A DNA stretch of 64,000 nt, taken from the NCBI RefSeq assembly GCF_008704715.1, contig NZ_CP023689.1, positions 6,262,001 to 6,326,000 of the forward strand. Reading direction: 5' to 3'. This DNA is from Streptomyces chartreusis (GTDB taxonomy: Bacteria; Actinomycetota; Actinomycetes; Streptomycetales; Streptomycetaceae). Below, in pieces: positions 8,647 to 16,222 of the stretch. The position numbers and the translations under genes are program-made. Under the pieces are notes generated by a model, which made no database searches, was not told the origin of the DNA, and saw only the letters and a list, made by a program, of their open reading frames with translations. Position 1 is the stretch's first letter. The number at the start of each line of letters is the position of its first letter.

Positions 8647-9067
8647 GGGCGCCGCCGTCCGGCTCGTCCTGCGGCTGGCCGGGGCCGGGCTGACGGCGAC
8701 GATGGCCGCGATCCATCTGCGCCTGTGGGCCGAGGGCTACCGGGACCTCGCCACCATCGGGCCGCTCTTCCTGCTCAACGGCATCGTCGGCATCCTGCTC
8801 GCGCTGGCCCTGCTGGTCACGCCCGTGCGCCTGCTCGGCTTCGTCGCGGTGGGCACCGCGCTGTTCACGGCCGGCACGCTGGGCGCGCTGTTCCTGAGCC
8901 TCAACGCGACCCTGTTCGGATTCGGCGAGTCGATCGACGCGGAGCTGGTCCGCCCGACCCTGTACGTCGAGACGGCGGGCGTGATCGTGCTGATCGCCCT
9001 GGCGGTGACCGCGTTCGGCCACGCCCACCGCCACCGCGACCAGCGGACGACCCCTGCCGGCCGCTAG
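8636..9067 (+). CDS. four-helix integral membrane protein
   Basis: A 143-residue membrane protein with four predicted helices (about residues 10-27, 39-60, 64-90, 108-128), ending in a His/Arg-rich cytoplasmic tail (HAHRHRDQR). I do not recognise a named family. It overlaps the cupredoxin gene by 11 bp, so co-translation and a shared role, for example anchoring or electron transfer with the cupredoxin, are plausible but unproven. The His-rich end could bind metal. Its stop overlaps the stop of the convergent isomerase gene. Confidence 0.75.
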   Translation: MATEGAAVRLVLRLAGAGLTATMAAIHLRLWAEGYRDLATIGPLFLLNGIVGILLALALLVTPVRLLGFVAVGTALFTAGTLGALFLSLNATLFGFGESIDAELVRPTLYVETAGVIVLIALAVTAFGHAHRHRDQRTTPAGR

Positions 9068-9864
9068 GCCGACTCGTTCAACAGCCGCGAAAGGTGCTCC
9101 CGCCCCGCGCCGAGCAGCTCGGGCAGCGGGGGCACGTCCTCGTACCAGCGCTTCTCGTACTCCCAGCACAGCCAGCCGTCCCAGGCGTGCCGGGAGAGGA
9201 CCTCCACGCACTCGGCGAGCGGCAGCACGCCGGCACCGAGCGGCAGCGGGGTCGTGTCCTCGGCGGAGGCGATGTCCTTGACCTGGACGTAGCCGAGATA
9301 CGGCGACAGGGCCGCGTAGCTCTCCGAGGGCTGCTCGCCGGCCAGCCAGGTGTGCATGACGTCCCAGAGCGAGCCGACGTGCCGGTGGCCGACCAGGCCG
9401 AGCACCCGGATCGAGTCGCCGGCGGCGCTGTGCGAGTCGTGGGTCTCCAGCAGGATCCGTACGCCCATGTCGGCGGCGTACTCCGCAGCCGTGCCCAGCC
9501 GCCGCGCGGCGATCGCGTCCGCCGACTCCCGGCTCTGCTCGGGATCGGCGCCGGGGAAGACGCGGACGAAGGGCGTGCCGAGGTCGTGGGCGAGGTCGAC
9601 GAGCCTGCGGACCTCCTCGATCACCGGCCCGTCGTCACCCGGCGCGGCGACCCGGGCGTACCCGGCGAGCCCCACCAGCTCGATCCCGGCGGCCTTGAAC
9701 TCGGCCGCCACATCGGCCCGTTCCCCGGGCCCGAGCCCCGGATGCACCGGCTCCTCCGGATGCGCACGCAACTCGACCCCGTGATACCCGTGCACACTCG
9801 CAAGCCGCAGCACGTCGGGGAGAGGGAGACCGGGGACGCCGAGGGTGGAGAACGCCAGTTTCAT
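9064..9864 (-). CDS. sugar phosphate isomerase/epimerase, AP endonuclease 2-type TIM barrel
   Basis: A 266-residue xylose isomerase-like TIM barrel. Family signs are the start MKLAFSTLGVPGLPLPDVLRLASVHGYHGVELR, the metal-ligand strands with ILLETHDSH (Glu/His), GSLWDVMHTW (Asp/His), YVQVKDI (Lys/Asp) and WLCWEYEKRW (Glu). These enzymes isomerise or epimerise free or phosphorylated sugars, keto-inositols or hydroxypyruvate; the substrate cannot be told here. ATG 9862-9864 is preceded by AAGGTGGAGG. It stands alone between a convergent membrane gene and the MarR-GNAT gene, 79 bp away on the same strand. Confidence 0.83.
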   Translation of the reverse strand: MKLAFSTLGVPGLPLPDVLRLASVHGYHGVELRAHPEEPVHPGLGPGERADVAAEFKAAGIELVGLAGYARVAAPGDDGPVIEEVRRLVDLAHDLGTPFVRVFPGADPEQSRESADAIAARRLGTAAEYAADMGVRILLETHDSHSAAGDSIRVLGLVGHRHVGSLWDVMHTWLAGEQPSESYAALSPYLGYVQVKDIASAEDTTPLPLGAGVLPLAECVEVLSRHAWDGWLCWEYEKRWYEDVPPLPELLGAGREHLSRLLNESA

Positions 9865-9943
9865 GCCTCCACCTTGCCAGGGAAACGGAGGGACGCCCAT
9901 CCGGCCGGGCGTTCGGAAGCGGGATGCCCGGATCCCCCGGGCC

Positions 9944-10876
9944 TCACTCCGTCGTGCCGTGCAGGTCCAGGCGCCAGTCCTGGCCCGTCAGGTCCTTGCC
10001 GAAGGAGCGGTGGGGTTTTTCGGCGGCCAGGACGAAGCCGTGGCGTTGGTAGATGCGGCGGGCCGACGACAGGACGTCGTTGGTCCACAGCACCAGGTCG
10101 CGGTAGCCGACGCCGCGGGCGAAGTCGACGACGGCCGTGACGAGGCGGTCGCCGATGCCGAGGCCGCGGGCGTCGGGCTCGACCAGCAGCAGGCGCAGCC
10201 GGGCCGTGGCGGGGGCCTCGTCGCGGACGCACATCACGCAGCCCACCGGACGGCCGTCCAGCTCGGCGATCCACACCCGCTCCAGGTGCGGGTCGTGGTC
10301 CTCGGCGAAGTCGGCGACGATCCTCGCCACCAGCCCCTCGTAGTCGGCGTTCCAGCCGTACTCCGCCGCGTACAGCGCGGCGTTGCGCTGCACGATCCAG
10401 CCGAGGTCGCCGGGGCCCGGCTCGCGCAGCAGGACGTCCTCGCGGCGGGGAGGGCGGCCCTCGGACAGGATCGTGCGGACGGTCGTCATCGCCTCGGCGA
10501 GGCGGGGCCGTTCGGCGGCCGGCACGGTCGACAGCAGTGAGCCGACCGATTCGCTCGCCCGCTCCTCCAGCAGCTTGCCGGTCTCCCGGCCGCGCGCGGT
10601 GAGCGTGACGCGCCGGCGCCTCGGATCCTGCTGCGAGGCGGTGCGCTCGATGAGCCCGTCCTGCTCGAACTTGTTCAGGATCCGGCTCAGATATCCCGCG
10701 TCCAGCGAGAGCTCGGTGCGCAGATCGGCCGCGTCGGTACGCGGGGAGTGCGCGAGCTCGTACAGGACGCGGGACTCGGTGAGGGTGTACGGCGCGTACA
10801 GGTGGCGGCTGTAGTCGAGGGCACCGATGACGTTCGTGTAGAAGCGGTTGAAGGCGCGGATGTCGTGGACGCTCAT
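9944..10876 (-). CDS. MarR-family regulator fused to a GNAT acetyltransferase
   Basis: A 310-residue two-domain protein. Residues 1-140 are a MarR winged helix (LTESRVLYELAHSPRTDAADLRTELSLDAGYLSRILNKFEQDGLIER, then DPRRRRVTLTARG). Residues 145-310 are a GNAT N-acetyltransferase with the acetyl-CoA loop DARGLGIGDRLV and the C-terminal YQRHGFVLAAEKPH. This is a known architecture in actinomycetes, but the small-molecule or protein substrate is unknown. A perfect palindrome 55 bp upstream (10931-10941) is a likely operator, so the protein may control its own gene. ATG is at 10874-10876. Confidence 0.88.
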   Translation of the reverse strand: MSVHDIRAFNRFYTNVIGALDYSRHLYAPYTLTESRVLYELAHSPRTDAADLRTELSLDAGYLSRILNKFEQDGLIERTASQQDPRRRRVTLTARGRETGKLLEERASESVGSLLSTVPAAERPRLAEAMTTVRTILSEGRPPRREDVLLREPGPGDLGWIVQRNAALYAAEYGWNADYEGLVARIVADFAEDHDPHLERVWIAELDGRPVGCVMCVRDEAPATARLRLLLVEPDARGLGIGDRLVTAVVDFARGVGYRDLVLWTNDVLSSARRIYQRHGFVLAAEKPHRSFGKDLTGQDWRLDLHGTTE

Positions 10877-10930
10877 GATCGTCGACCCCGGTGGACTCTG
10901 CGGCGATGCGCTTGCGTATCGCCGGATGTT

Positions 10931-10941
10931 TGACTCAGTCA
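10931..10941. promoter_or_regulatory. palindrome, likely operator of the MarR-GNAT gene
   Basis: TGACTCAGTCA is a perfect 11-bp palindrome (arms TGACT/AGTCA), 55 bp upstream of the MarR-GNAT start codon. MarR proteins typically bind short palindromes of this spacing near their own promoter. Assignment is by sequence and position only. Confidence 0.45.
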
Positions 10942-11024
10942 GAGGTTCTGGGTTCGAGCCTAGGACGTCCGCGCCCGGACGGCCACCCTTTCGCCGATTC
11001 CTCCCGTCGGCTGTCCCGGGGCCG

Positions 11025-11621
11025 TCAGCCCTCCGCGGCCGGCCGGAACACGCACACCTGAGCGCCGGTCTTCGCGGTGGTCGTCGAGACGAGTTCCAGT
11101 GGGCGCCTGCCGCCGTCGGCCGGGAAGATCGACTTTCCGCCGCCGAGCAGCACCGGCATCACGATGAGCTGGAGCTCGTCGACCAGGCCCTCCTGGATGA
11201 GGGTGCGCACGAGGGTGGGGCTGCCCATCATCGCCAGGTCGCCGCCCTCGGCCGCGCGCAGCTCCCGCACCCGGGCGACCGCGTCGGCGCCGGGGATCAG
11301 GGTGGTGTTGTTCCAGGTCAGATCGGCGTCGGTGAGGGTGCTGGAGACGACGTACTTCTTGATCGAGTTCATCCGGTCGGCGAAGGGGTCCCCGGCCCGC
11401 TCCGGCCACGCCCCCGCCATGGTCTGCCAGGTACGACGCCCGAAGAGCAGCGCGTCGGCGTTCCGCATCCCGGCGTCGAAGGCACCGCCGAGGACCTCGG
11501 CGTCGAAGTAGGGGTGCGACCAGCCGCCGTGCGCGAACCCGCCGTCGGTGTCCTCCTCGGGGCCGCCGGGGGCCTGGACGACGCCGTCGAGGCTGATGAA
11601 CTCGGTGATCGAGATGCGCAT
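11025..11621 (-). CDS. dihydrofolate reductase family protein (RibD C-terminal-like)
   Basis: A 198-residue protein of the RibD C-terminal/dihydrofolate reductase-like fold. Signs are the start MRISITEFISLDGVVQAPGGP, ALLFGRRTWQTMAGAWP, KYVVSSTLTDADLTWNNTTLI, the NADPH-binding GGDLAMMGSPTLVRTLI, and LIVMPVLLGGGKSIF. Members reduce small heterocycles, but most single-domain copies, including this one, lack a known substrate. AGGAG lies 8 bases before ATG 11621. It is monocistronic and convergent with nothing obvious; the gene downstream on the map is transcribed away. Confidence 0.85.
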   Translation of the reverse strand: MRISITEFISLDGVVQAPGGPEEDTDGGFAHGGWSHPYFDAEVLGGAFDAGMRNADALLFGRRTWQTMAGAWPERAGDPFADRMNSIKKYVVSSTLTDADLTWNNTTLIPGADAVARVRELRAAEGGDLAMMGSPTLVRTLIQEGLVDELQLIVMPVLLGGGKSIFPADGGRRPLELVSTTTAKTGAQVCVFRPAAEG

Positions 11622-11874
11622 GGGGTTCACTCCTGGATATCGGGCGTGCGGTGTGCCGCCGAGGTGGTTACGGCAGGGAAGACCGGGGCGGTGCCCGGAA
11701 ATCATCGGTGGGTCGAGAGATAGACGCGGAACGCGGGATTCGGGAGGGGGTTGGGCTCGAAACTGTGGTCGGCGCGGGCCCGAAACCGTGGCGGGCTCGT
11801 GCGTACGTCCGGTCGGTCGTGCGCGGGCGATATGCGGTGGCCGAACCCGACTTCCCTGCGTCAGGCTCGAGTTC

Positions 11875-12306
11875 ATGGATCCTCAGCTCGACGCACCGCC
11901 GGCCGCTCACTCCTGGCTCGGTCCGCCGATCGACGCCCGCCCGCTCTTCGTCCCCGAGCACGCCTCCCTGATCGCCACCCTGCGCGACATCGCCGCACCC
12001 GCCGGCACGCAGGTGCGGATCCATGTCACCGGGCCCGCGGGCGGAACGTGGACGGCGACCGCGGGCGGAACGTGGACCGCGACCGCGAGTGGAACCTCGA
12101 CCGGGACCGCCCCGGACGGCGGCAACTGGTCGTTGGCCGGTCCGGCCGACGGTCATCCCGCCGCCCTCGTCCGACTCGACGCGGAGACCGCCTGGCGTCT
12201 GTGCGTACGCGGCATCGAACCCGCAGACGCCCTCACCCGCGCCGAGATCGAAGGCGACCGCCAACTCGCCGAAGCCGCCTGCCGGATCGTGTCTGTCGTG
12301 CACTGA
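11875..12306 (+). CDS. orphan C-terminal domain of a maleylpyruvate isomerase-like (mycothiol-dependent) protein
   Basis: A 143-residue protein matching only the C-terminal domain of the MDMPI family: VRIHVTGPAGGTWTA, then ALVRLDAETAWRLCVRGIEPADALTRAEIEGDRQLAEAACRIVSV. Full-length members are ~250-270 residues and begin with a DinB-like metal-binding four-helix bundle, which is absent here. The frame upstream of ATG 11875 does not encode it. The domain is interrupted by an in-frame 24-bp triplication (12037-12108) that adds 8-residue units. Probably a decayed gene, though the frame is intact and expression as a short protein is possible. Confidence 0.6.
   Translation: MDPQLDAPPAAHSWLGPPIDARPLFVPEHASLIATLRDIAAPAGTQVRIHVTGPAGGTWTATAGGTWTATASGTSTGTAPDGGNWSLAGPADGHPAALVRLDAETAWRLCVRGIEPADALTRAEIEGDRQLAEAACRIVSVVH
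12037..12108 (+). repeat. three tandem 24-bp units inside the MDMPI-like gene
   Basis: Three consecutive 24-bp units (12037-12060, 12061-12084, 12085-12108). The first two differ by one base; the third is more diverged. Each encodes eight residues (AGGTWTAT, AGGTWTAT, ASGTSTGT), so the reading frame is kept. This looks like slippage expansion of one beta-strand of the domain. Confidence 0.85.
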
Positions 12307-12335
12307 CCGGCCGAAGGCCCGTCACCGACGGAGGC

Positions 12336-12418
12336 GCAGCCCCAGCCCCAGCCCCAGATGTAGCCCAGCCCCAGATGCAGCAGCCTCAGCCCCAGATGCG
12401 GCCCAGCCCCAGCCCTAG
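12336..12418 (+). repeat. imperfect CCCAGCC-rich repeat block, intergenic
   Basis: A low-complexity run built from AGCCCCAG units, with AGCCCCAGATG occurring three times. It lies between the MDMPI-like remnant and the end of the LacI gene. It has no coding features and no hairpin with a T-tract. Confidence 0.7.
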
Positions 12419-12534
12419 ACGCAACGACACCGCGGTGCCCCCGACCCCTGGACGCCCCCGGACCCGGACGCCCACCGACCGACCCGGACACCCCCTGCGC
12501 AAGCCACCCCCGCACCGGCAGCCCCCAACACCCC

Positions 12535-13581
12535 TTACGGCCGAGGCCCCCCGGAAGACCCCCGGACCATCAGCTCGCCCCGAATCGTCGCGATCCCCCC
12601 GGGCGGCGGTTCCTCCCGGGCCATCGCGATCCGGCCGGCCCGCGCACCCGCCTCCGACAGCGGCAGCCGCACCGTCGTCAGCGAAGGCACCGCGTCGATG
12701 CTGAACGGCAGGTCGTCGAAGCCCGCCACCGAGACGTCCTCGGGGATGCGCAGACCGGAGTCCCGCAGGGCCGCGCACGCGCCCAGGGCGACCGAGTCGT
12801 TGGCCGCGACCACCGCCGTCAGGGACGGGTCCCGGCGCAGCAGTTCCAGCGTCGCCTCGTAGCCGGACTGGCGGTCGTAGCGGCCGTGGACGGTCCAGCC
12901 GGCGTCCTCCTCGATGCCGTGTGCCTCCAGCGCGGCCCGGTGGCCCTCAAGGCGGTGCCGGGTCGTGGTGCGCTCCTCCGGGCCCGCGATGTAGCCCAGC
13001 CGCCGGTGGCCCAGGCCGATCAGGTGCTCGGTCAGCTCGCGCCCGCCGCCGCGGTTGTCGAAGGTCAGCGCGATCGCACCGGTGTCCGGCGCCGGCGGCC
13101 GCCCGCACAGCACCACCCTCGTCCCCGCCTCCGCCAGCTTGCGCAGCTTCGCCGCGACCGCAGCCGCGTGCGGGGCGTTCTCCATGGCGCCGCCGGTCAG
13201 GACCACCGCCGCCGCCCGCTGGCGCTGGAGCAGGGTCAGATACGTCAGTTCGCGCTCCGGCGAACCCCCGGTGTTGCAGACGACCGCCAGCCGCTCGCCG
13301 CCCGCCCGGCCGCCCGGGCCCCCGATCTCCGACTGGATCGCGCTCGCCATGATCCCGAAGAAGGGGTCGGCGATGTCGTTGACCAGGATGCCGACCAGGT
13401 CGGAGGTGGCGGCGGCGAGCGCGCTCGCGGGACCGTTCAGCACGTAGTCCAGCTCGTCCACCGCGCGCAGCACCCGCTCGCGGGTGGAGGCCGCCACGGG
13501 ATAGTTCCCGTTCAGCACGCGCGACACCGTCGCGGGCGAGACCTGGGCGCGGGCCGCCACGTCCGCAAGGGTCACCGTCAT
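12535..13581 (-). CDS. LacI-family transcriptional regulator of the adjacent sugar operon
   Basis: A 348-residue LacI-type repressor. The N-terminal helix-turn-helix and hinge read VTLADVAARAQVSPATVSRVLNGNYPVAASTRERVLRAV (residues 3-41). The rest is a periplasmic-binding-protein-like sensor domain (VGILVNDIADPFFGIM, ALTFDNRGGGRELTEHLIGLGHRRLGYIAGP, AVVAANDSVALGACAAL, VSVAGFDDLPFS). GGAGGA lies 7 bases before ATG 13581. It is divergent from the Gfo/Idh-DUF993-isomerase operon, 335 bp apart, and a LacI-type palindrome (13812-13825) sits in front of that operon. The effector is probably a pathway sugar. Confidence 0.9.
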   Translation of the reverse strand: MTVTLADVAARAQVSPATVSRVLNGNYPVAASTRERVLRAVDELDYVLNGPASALAAATSDLVGILVNDIADPFFGIMASAIQSEIGGPGGRAGGERLAVVCNTGGSPERELTYLTLLQRQRAAAVVLTGGAMENAPHAAAVAAKLRKLAEAGTRVVLCGRPPAPDTGAIALTFDNRGGGRELTEHLIGLGHRRLGYIAGPEERTTTRHRLEGHRAALEAHGIEEDAGWTVHGRYDRQSGYEATLELLRRDPSLTAVVAANDSVALGACAALRDSGLRIPEDVSVAGFDDLPFSIDAVPSLTTVRLPLSEAGARAGRIAMAREEPPPGGIATIRGELMVRGSSGGPRP

Positions 13582-13916
13582 CTCGTCGTCCTCCGGTCGC
13601 GCATCTCGTCGTACCACCTGTCGTACGTGTGTGGTCACCACGTGTTCACGGACAGGCCTGCCCCCTCGTAGACAGGCCATCCGCGACCACGGTTCCGTGT
13701 ATGTCGAGCAGACCTTAAGGCCAAGAACCCCGGTTGTTCGTCCCCTCGAACAACTCAACCCCGTCACGGTCTTGTCTACACCGCTGCTCAGAGGCTAGCT
13801 TCTCATCAGATAGAAAGCGCTTGCTGTGACGCTTGGCAGGGAAAGGCGTACGCGGCGCGCACAACCGCGTACGAGGCGCGCACGAACGTTGCGCACGACG
13901 ACTGGAAGGGAACGAC
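13582..13916. other. divergent promoter region between LacI regulator and sugar operon
   Basis: It contains a perfect palindrome GTGGTCACCAC (13631-13641) near the regulator side and the LacI-type site at 13812-13825 near the operon side. No gene was seen. Promoters of both transcripts must lie here, but no clear -35/-10 pair stood out. Confidence 0.5.
13812..13825. promoter_or_regulatory. LacI-type operator
   Basis: AGAAAGCGCTTGCT is an imperfect palindrome with a perfect 8-bp core AAGCGCTT and the central CG typical of LacI/GalR-family operators. It lies 92 bp before the operon start and is divergent from a LacI gene. Confidence 0.65.
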
Positions 13917-15074
13917 GTGACACGCAAGACGGTGCGTATCGCCATGAACGGCGTGACCGGGCGCATGGGCTACCGCCAGCACCTGGTCCGCTCCATCCTG
14001 GCCATCCGCGAGCAGGGCGGCCTCGACCTGGGCGACGGCACCCTGCTGTGGCCGGAGCCGGTCCTGGTCGGCCGCCGCGAGTACGCCCTGAAGGCGCTCG
14101 CCGAGCAGCACGGCCTGGACGGGGCGAACATCTCGACGGACGTCGACGCGGTCCTCGCCGACCCCTCCGTCGAGATCTACTTCGACGCCCAGGTCACCTC
14201 CGCCCGCGAGGAGGCGATCAGGAAGGCGATCGCCGCCGGCAAGCACATCTACACCGAGAAGCCCACGGCCACCGGCCTGGAGGGCGCGCTGGAGCTGGCC
14301 CGCCTGGCAGACGCGGCCGGCATCAAGCACGGCGTCGTCCAGGACAAGCTCTTCCTCCCCGGCCTGCTCAAGCTCAAGCGCCTCATCGACGGCGGCTTCT
14401 TCGGCCGGATCCTGTCCGTGCGCGGAGAGTTCGGCTACTGGGTCTTCGAGGGCGACTGGCAGAGTGCGCAGCGCCCGTCCTGGAACTACCGTGCCGAGGA
14501 CGGCGGCGGCATCGTCGTCGACATGTTCCCGCACTGGGAGTACGTGCTGCACGAGCTCTTCGGGCGCGTGAAGTCCGTCCAGGCCATCGCCACCACCCAC
14601 ATTCCGCAGCGCTGGGACGAGAACGACAAGCCCTACGACGCCACCGCCGACGACGCCGCCTACGGCATCTTCGAGCTCGACGGCGGCGCCATCGCGCAGA
14701 TCAACTCGTCCTGGGCCGTGCGCGTCAACCGCGACGAGCTCGTGGAGTTCCAGGTCGACGGCACCGAGGGCTCGGCCGTCGCGGGCCTGCGCAACTGCCG
14801 TGTCCAGCACCGCAGCACGACGCCCAAGCCGGTGTGGAACCCCGACATCCCGGCCACCTACTCCTTCCGCGACCAGTGGCAGGAGATCCCGGACAACCAG
14901 GAGTTCGACAACGGCTTCAAGGCGCAGTGGGAGCTGTTCCTGCGGCACGTCTACGCCGACGCCCCCTACCACTGGGACCTCCTCGCCGGCGCCCGCGGCG
15001 TCCAGCTCGCCGAACTGGGCCTGAAGTCCTCGGCCGAGGGCCGCCGTATCGACGTACCGGAGATCCAGCCGTGA
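13917..15074 (+). CDS. Gfo/Idh/MocA-family sugar dehydrogenase
   Basis: A 385-residue NAD(P)-dependent oxidoreductase. The N-terminal Rossmann domain starts KTVRIAMNGVTGRMGYRQHLVRSI, a variant of the usual GxGxxG loop. The catalytic motif EKP is at residues 114-116 (YTEKPTATGLEGA). The C-terminal domain contains FGYWVFEGDWQSAQRPSWNYRAEDGGGIVVDMFPHWEY, whose Asp and His sit where substrate-binding residues of the family lie. Members oxidise or reduce a sugar or inositol hydroxyl. GTG 13917 has an upstream GGAAGGGA. It overlaps the DUF993 gene by 4 bp (GTGA), making the first step of a coupled three-gene operon. Confidence 0.88.
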   Translation: MTRKTVRIAMNGVTGRMGYRQHLVRSILAIREQGGLDLGDGTLLWPEPVLVGRREYALKALAEQHGLDGANISTDVDAVLADPSVEIYFDAQVTSAREEAIRKAIAAGKHIYTEKPTATGLEGALELARLADAAGIKHGVVQDKLFLPGLLKLKRLIDGGFFGRILSVRGEFGYWVFEGDWQSAQRPSWNYRAEDGGGIVVDMFPHWEYVLHELFGRVKSVQAIATTHIPQRWDENDKPYDATADDAAYGIFELDGGAIAQINSSWAVRVNRDELVEFQVDGTEGSAVAGLRNCRVQHRSTTPKPVWNPDIPATYSFRDQWQEIPDNQEFDNGFKAQWELFLRHVYADAPYHWDLLAGARGVQLAELGLKSSAEGRRIDVPEIQP

Positions 15075-16222
15075 CGATCCGACTGCCCGACTTCAAGGGC
15101 GGCCTGCGGGCGTACGAGCCGCGCGCCGAGCCCCTCGCGCTCACCCCGGGCGCGCCCCTCGCCTCCCGTACGGTCTTCTCGGCGGCGCACGTCGTCGCCG
15201 ACCCGTACGCCGACACGAGCCCCGACGCGCCCGCCGCCGTCGACTGGGACGCCACGCTCGCCTTCCGCCGCCATCTGTGGTCCCACGGGCTCGGGGTCGC
15301 CGAGGCCATGGACACCGCCCAGCGCGGGATGGGCCTGGACTGGGCGGGCGCGGCCGAGCTGATCCGCCGCAGCACCGCCGAGGCGAAGGCGGTCGGCGGG
15401 CGGATCGCCTGCGGTGTGGGCACCGACCAGATCGCCGCCGGGTCCCTCGGAGAGGTCCGGGCGGCCTACGAGGAGCAGCTCGCGGTCGTGGAGGAGTCGG
15501 GCGCCCAGGCGATCCTGATGGCCTCCCGGGCGCTGTGCGCCGCGGCCTCGGGGCCCGAGGACTATCTGGAGGTCTACGGCCATCTGCTGCGCCAGGCCGG
15601 CGAGCCGGTGGTCCTGCACTGGCTCGGCCCGATGTTCGACCCGGCGCTGGAGGGCTACTGGGGCTCGTCCGACCTGGACACGGCCACGGACACCTTCCTG
15701 GAGGTCATCGCCGCGCACCCCGACAAGGTGGACGGCATCAAGGTGTCGCTGCTGGACGCCGCGCGGGAGATCGACATCCGCCGCCGGCTTCCGCAGGGCG
15801 TGCGCTGCTACACCGGCGACGACTTCAACTACCCCGAGCTGATCGCGGGTGACGAGAAGGGCTTCAGCCACGCCCTGCTCGGCATCTTCGACCCGCTGGG
15901 CCCGCTGGCCGCCGAGGCCGTCCGGGTCCTCGACACGGGGGACGTGGCCGGGTTCCGGGAGCTGCTGGACCCGACGGTCGAACTCTCCCGCCACCTCTTC
16001 CGGACCCCGACCCGCTTCTACAAGACGGGCGTGGTATTCCTGGCCTGGCTGGCAGGCCACCAGAGCCACTTCACCATGGTCGGCGGCCTCCAGTCGGCCC
16101 GTTCCCTCCCGCACTTCGCCCGCGCCTACGAACTCGCCGACGGACTGGGCCTGTTCCCGGACCCGAAGCAGGCCGAGGAACGGATGAGGAACCTGCTCGC
16201 CCTGTACGGAGTGGCCCAGTGA
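15071..16222 (+). CDS. DUF993 protein, dihydrodipicolinate synthase-like TIM barrel
   Basis: A 383-residue protein of DUF993, which is related to class I lyases of the dihydrodipicolinate synthase/NAL group. The candidate Schiff-base lysine is Lys224 in VDGIKVSLLD; RCYTGDDFNYPELI and FSHALLGIFDPLGPLAAEA follow in the order expected of the barrel. No member has a function I know of. In this operon an aldolase or dehydratase acting on the keto-sugar made by the dehydrogenase is a reasonable guess. Both ends are coupled: GTG 15071 overlaps the gene before by 4 bp and its stop overlaps the next start by 4 bp. Confidence 0.8.
   Translation: MTIRLPDFKGGLRAYEPRAEPLALTPGAPLASRTVFSAAHVVADPYADTSPDAPAAVDWDATLAFRRHLWSHGLGVAEAMDTAQRGMGLDWAGAAELIRRSTAEAKAVGGRIACGVGTDQIAAGSLGEVRAAYEEQLAVVEESGAQAILMASRALCAAASGPEDYLEVYGHLLRQAGEPVVLHWLGPMFDPALEGYWGSSDLDTATDTFLEVIAAHPDKVDGIKVSLLDAAREIDIRRRLPQGVRCYTGDDFNYPELIAGDEKGFSHALLGIFDPLGPLAAEAVRVLDTGDVAGFRELLDPTVELSRHLFRTPTRFYKTGVVFLAWLAGHQSHFTMVGGLQSARSLPHFARAYELADGLGLFPDPKQAEERMRNLLALYGVAQ

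Noticed and set aside
10941..10975. A tRNA T-arm-like sequence (CTGGGTTCGAGCCTAG), possible attachment-site relic
   Set aside because: The loop is one base short, one pair is G-T, and no acceptor, D-arm or anticodon arm is found; no integrase is nearby.
11548..11874. Upstream in-frame extension of the MDMPI-like gene, supplying its missing N-terminal domain
   Set aside because: The translation of this stretch is Arg/Gly/Pro-rich, overlaps the dihydrofolate reductase-like gene in antisense and shows no four-helix or metal-binding motif.
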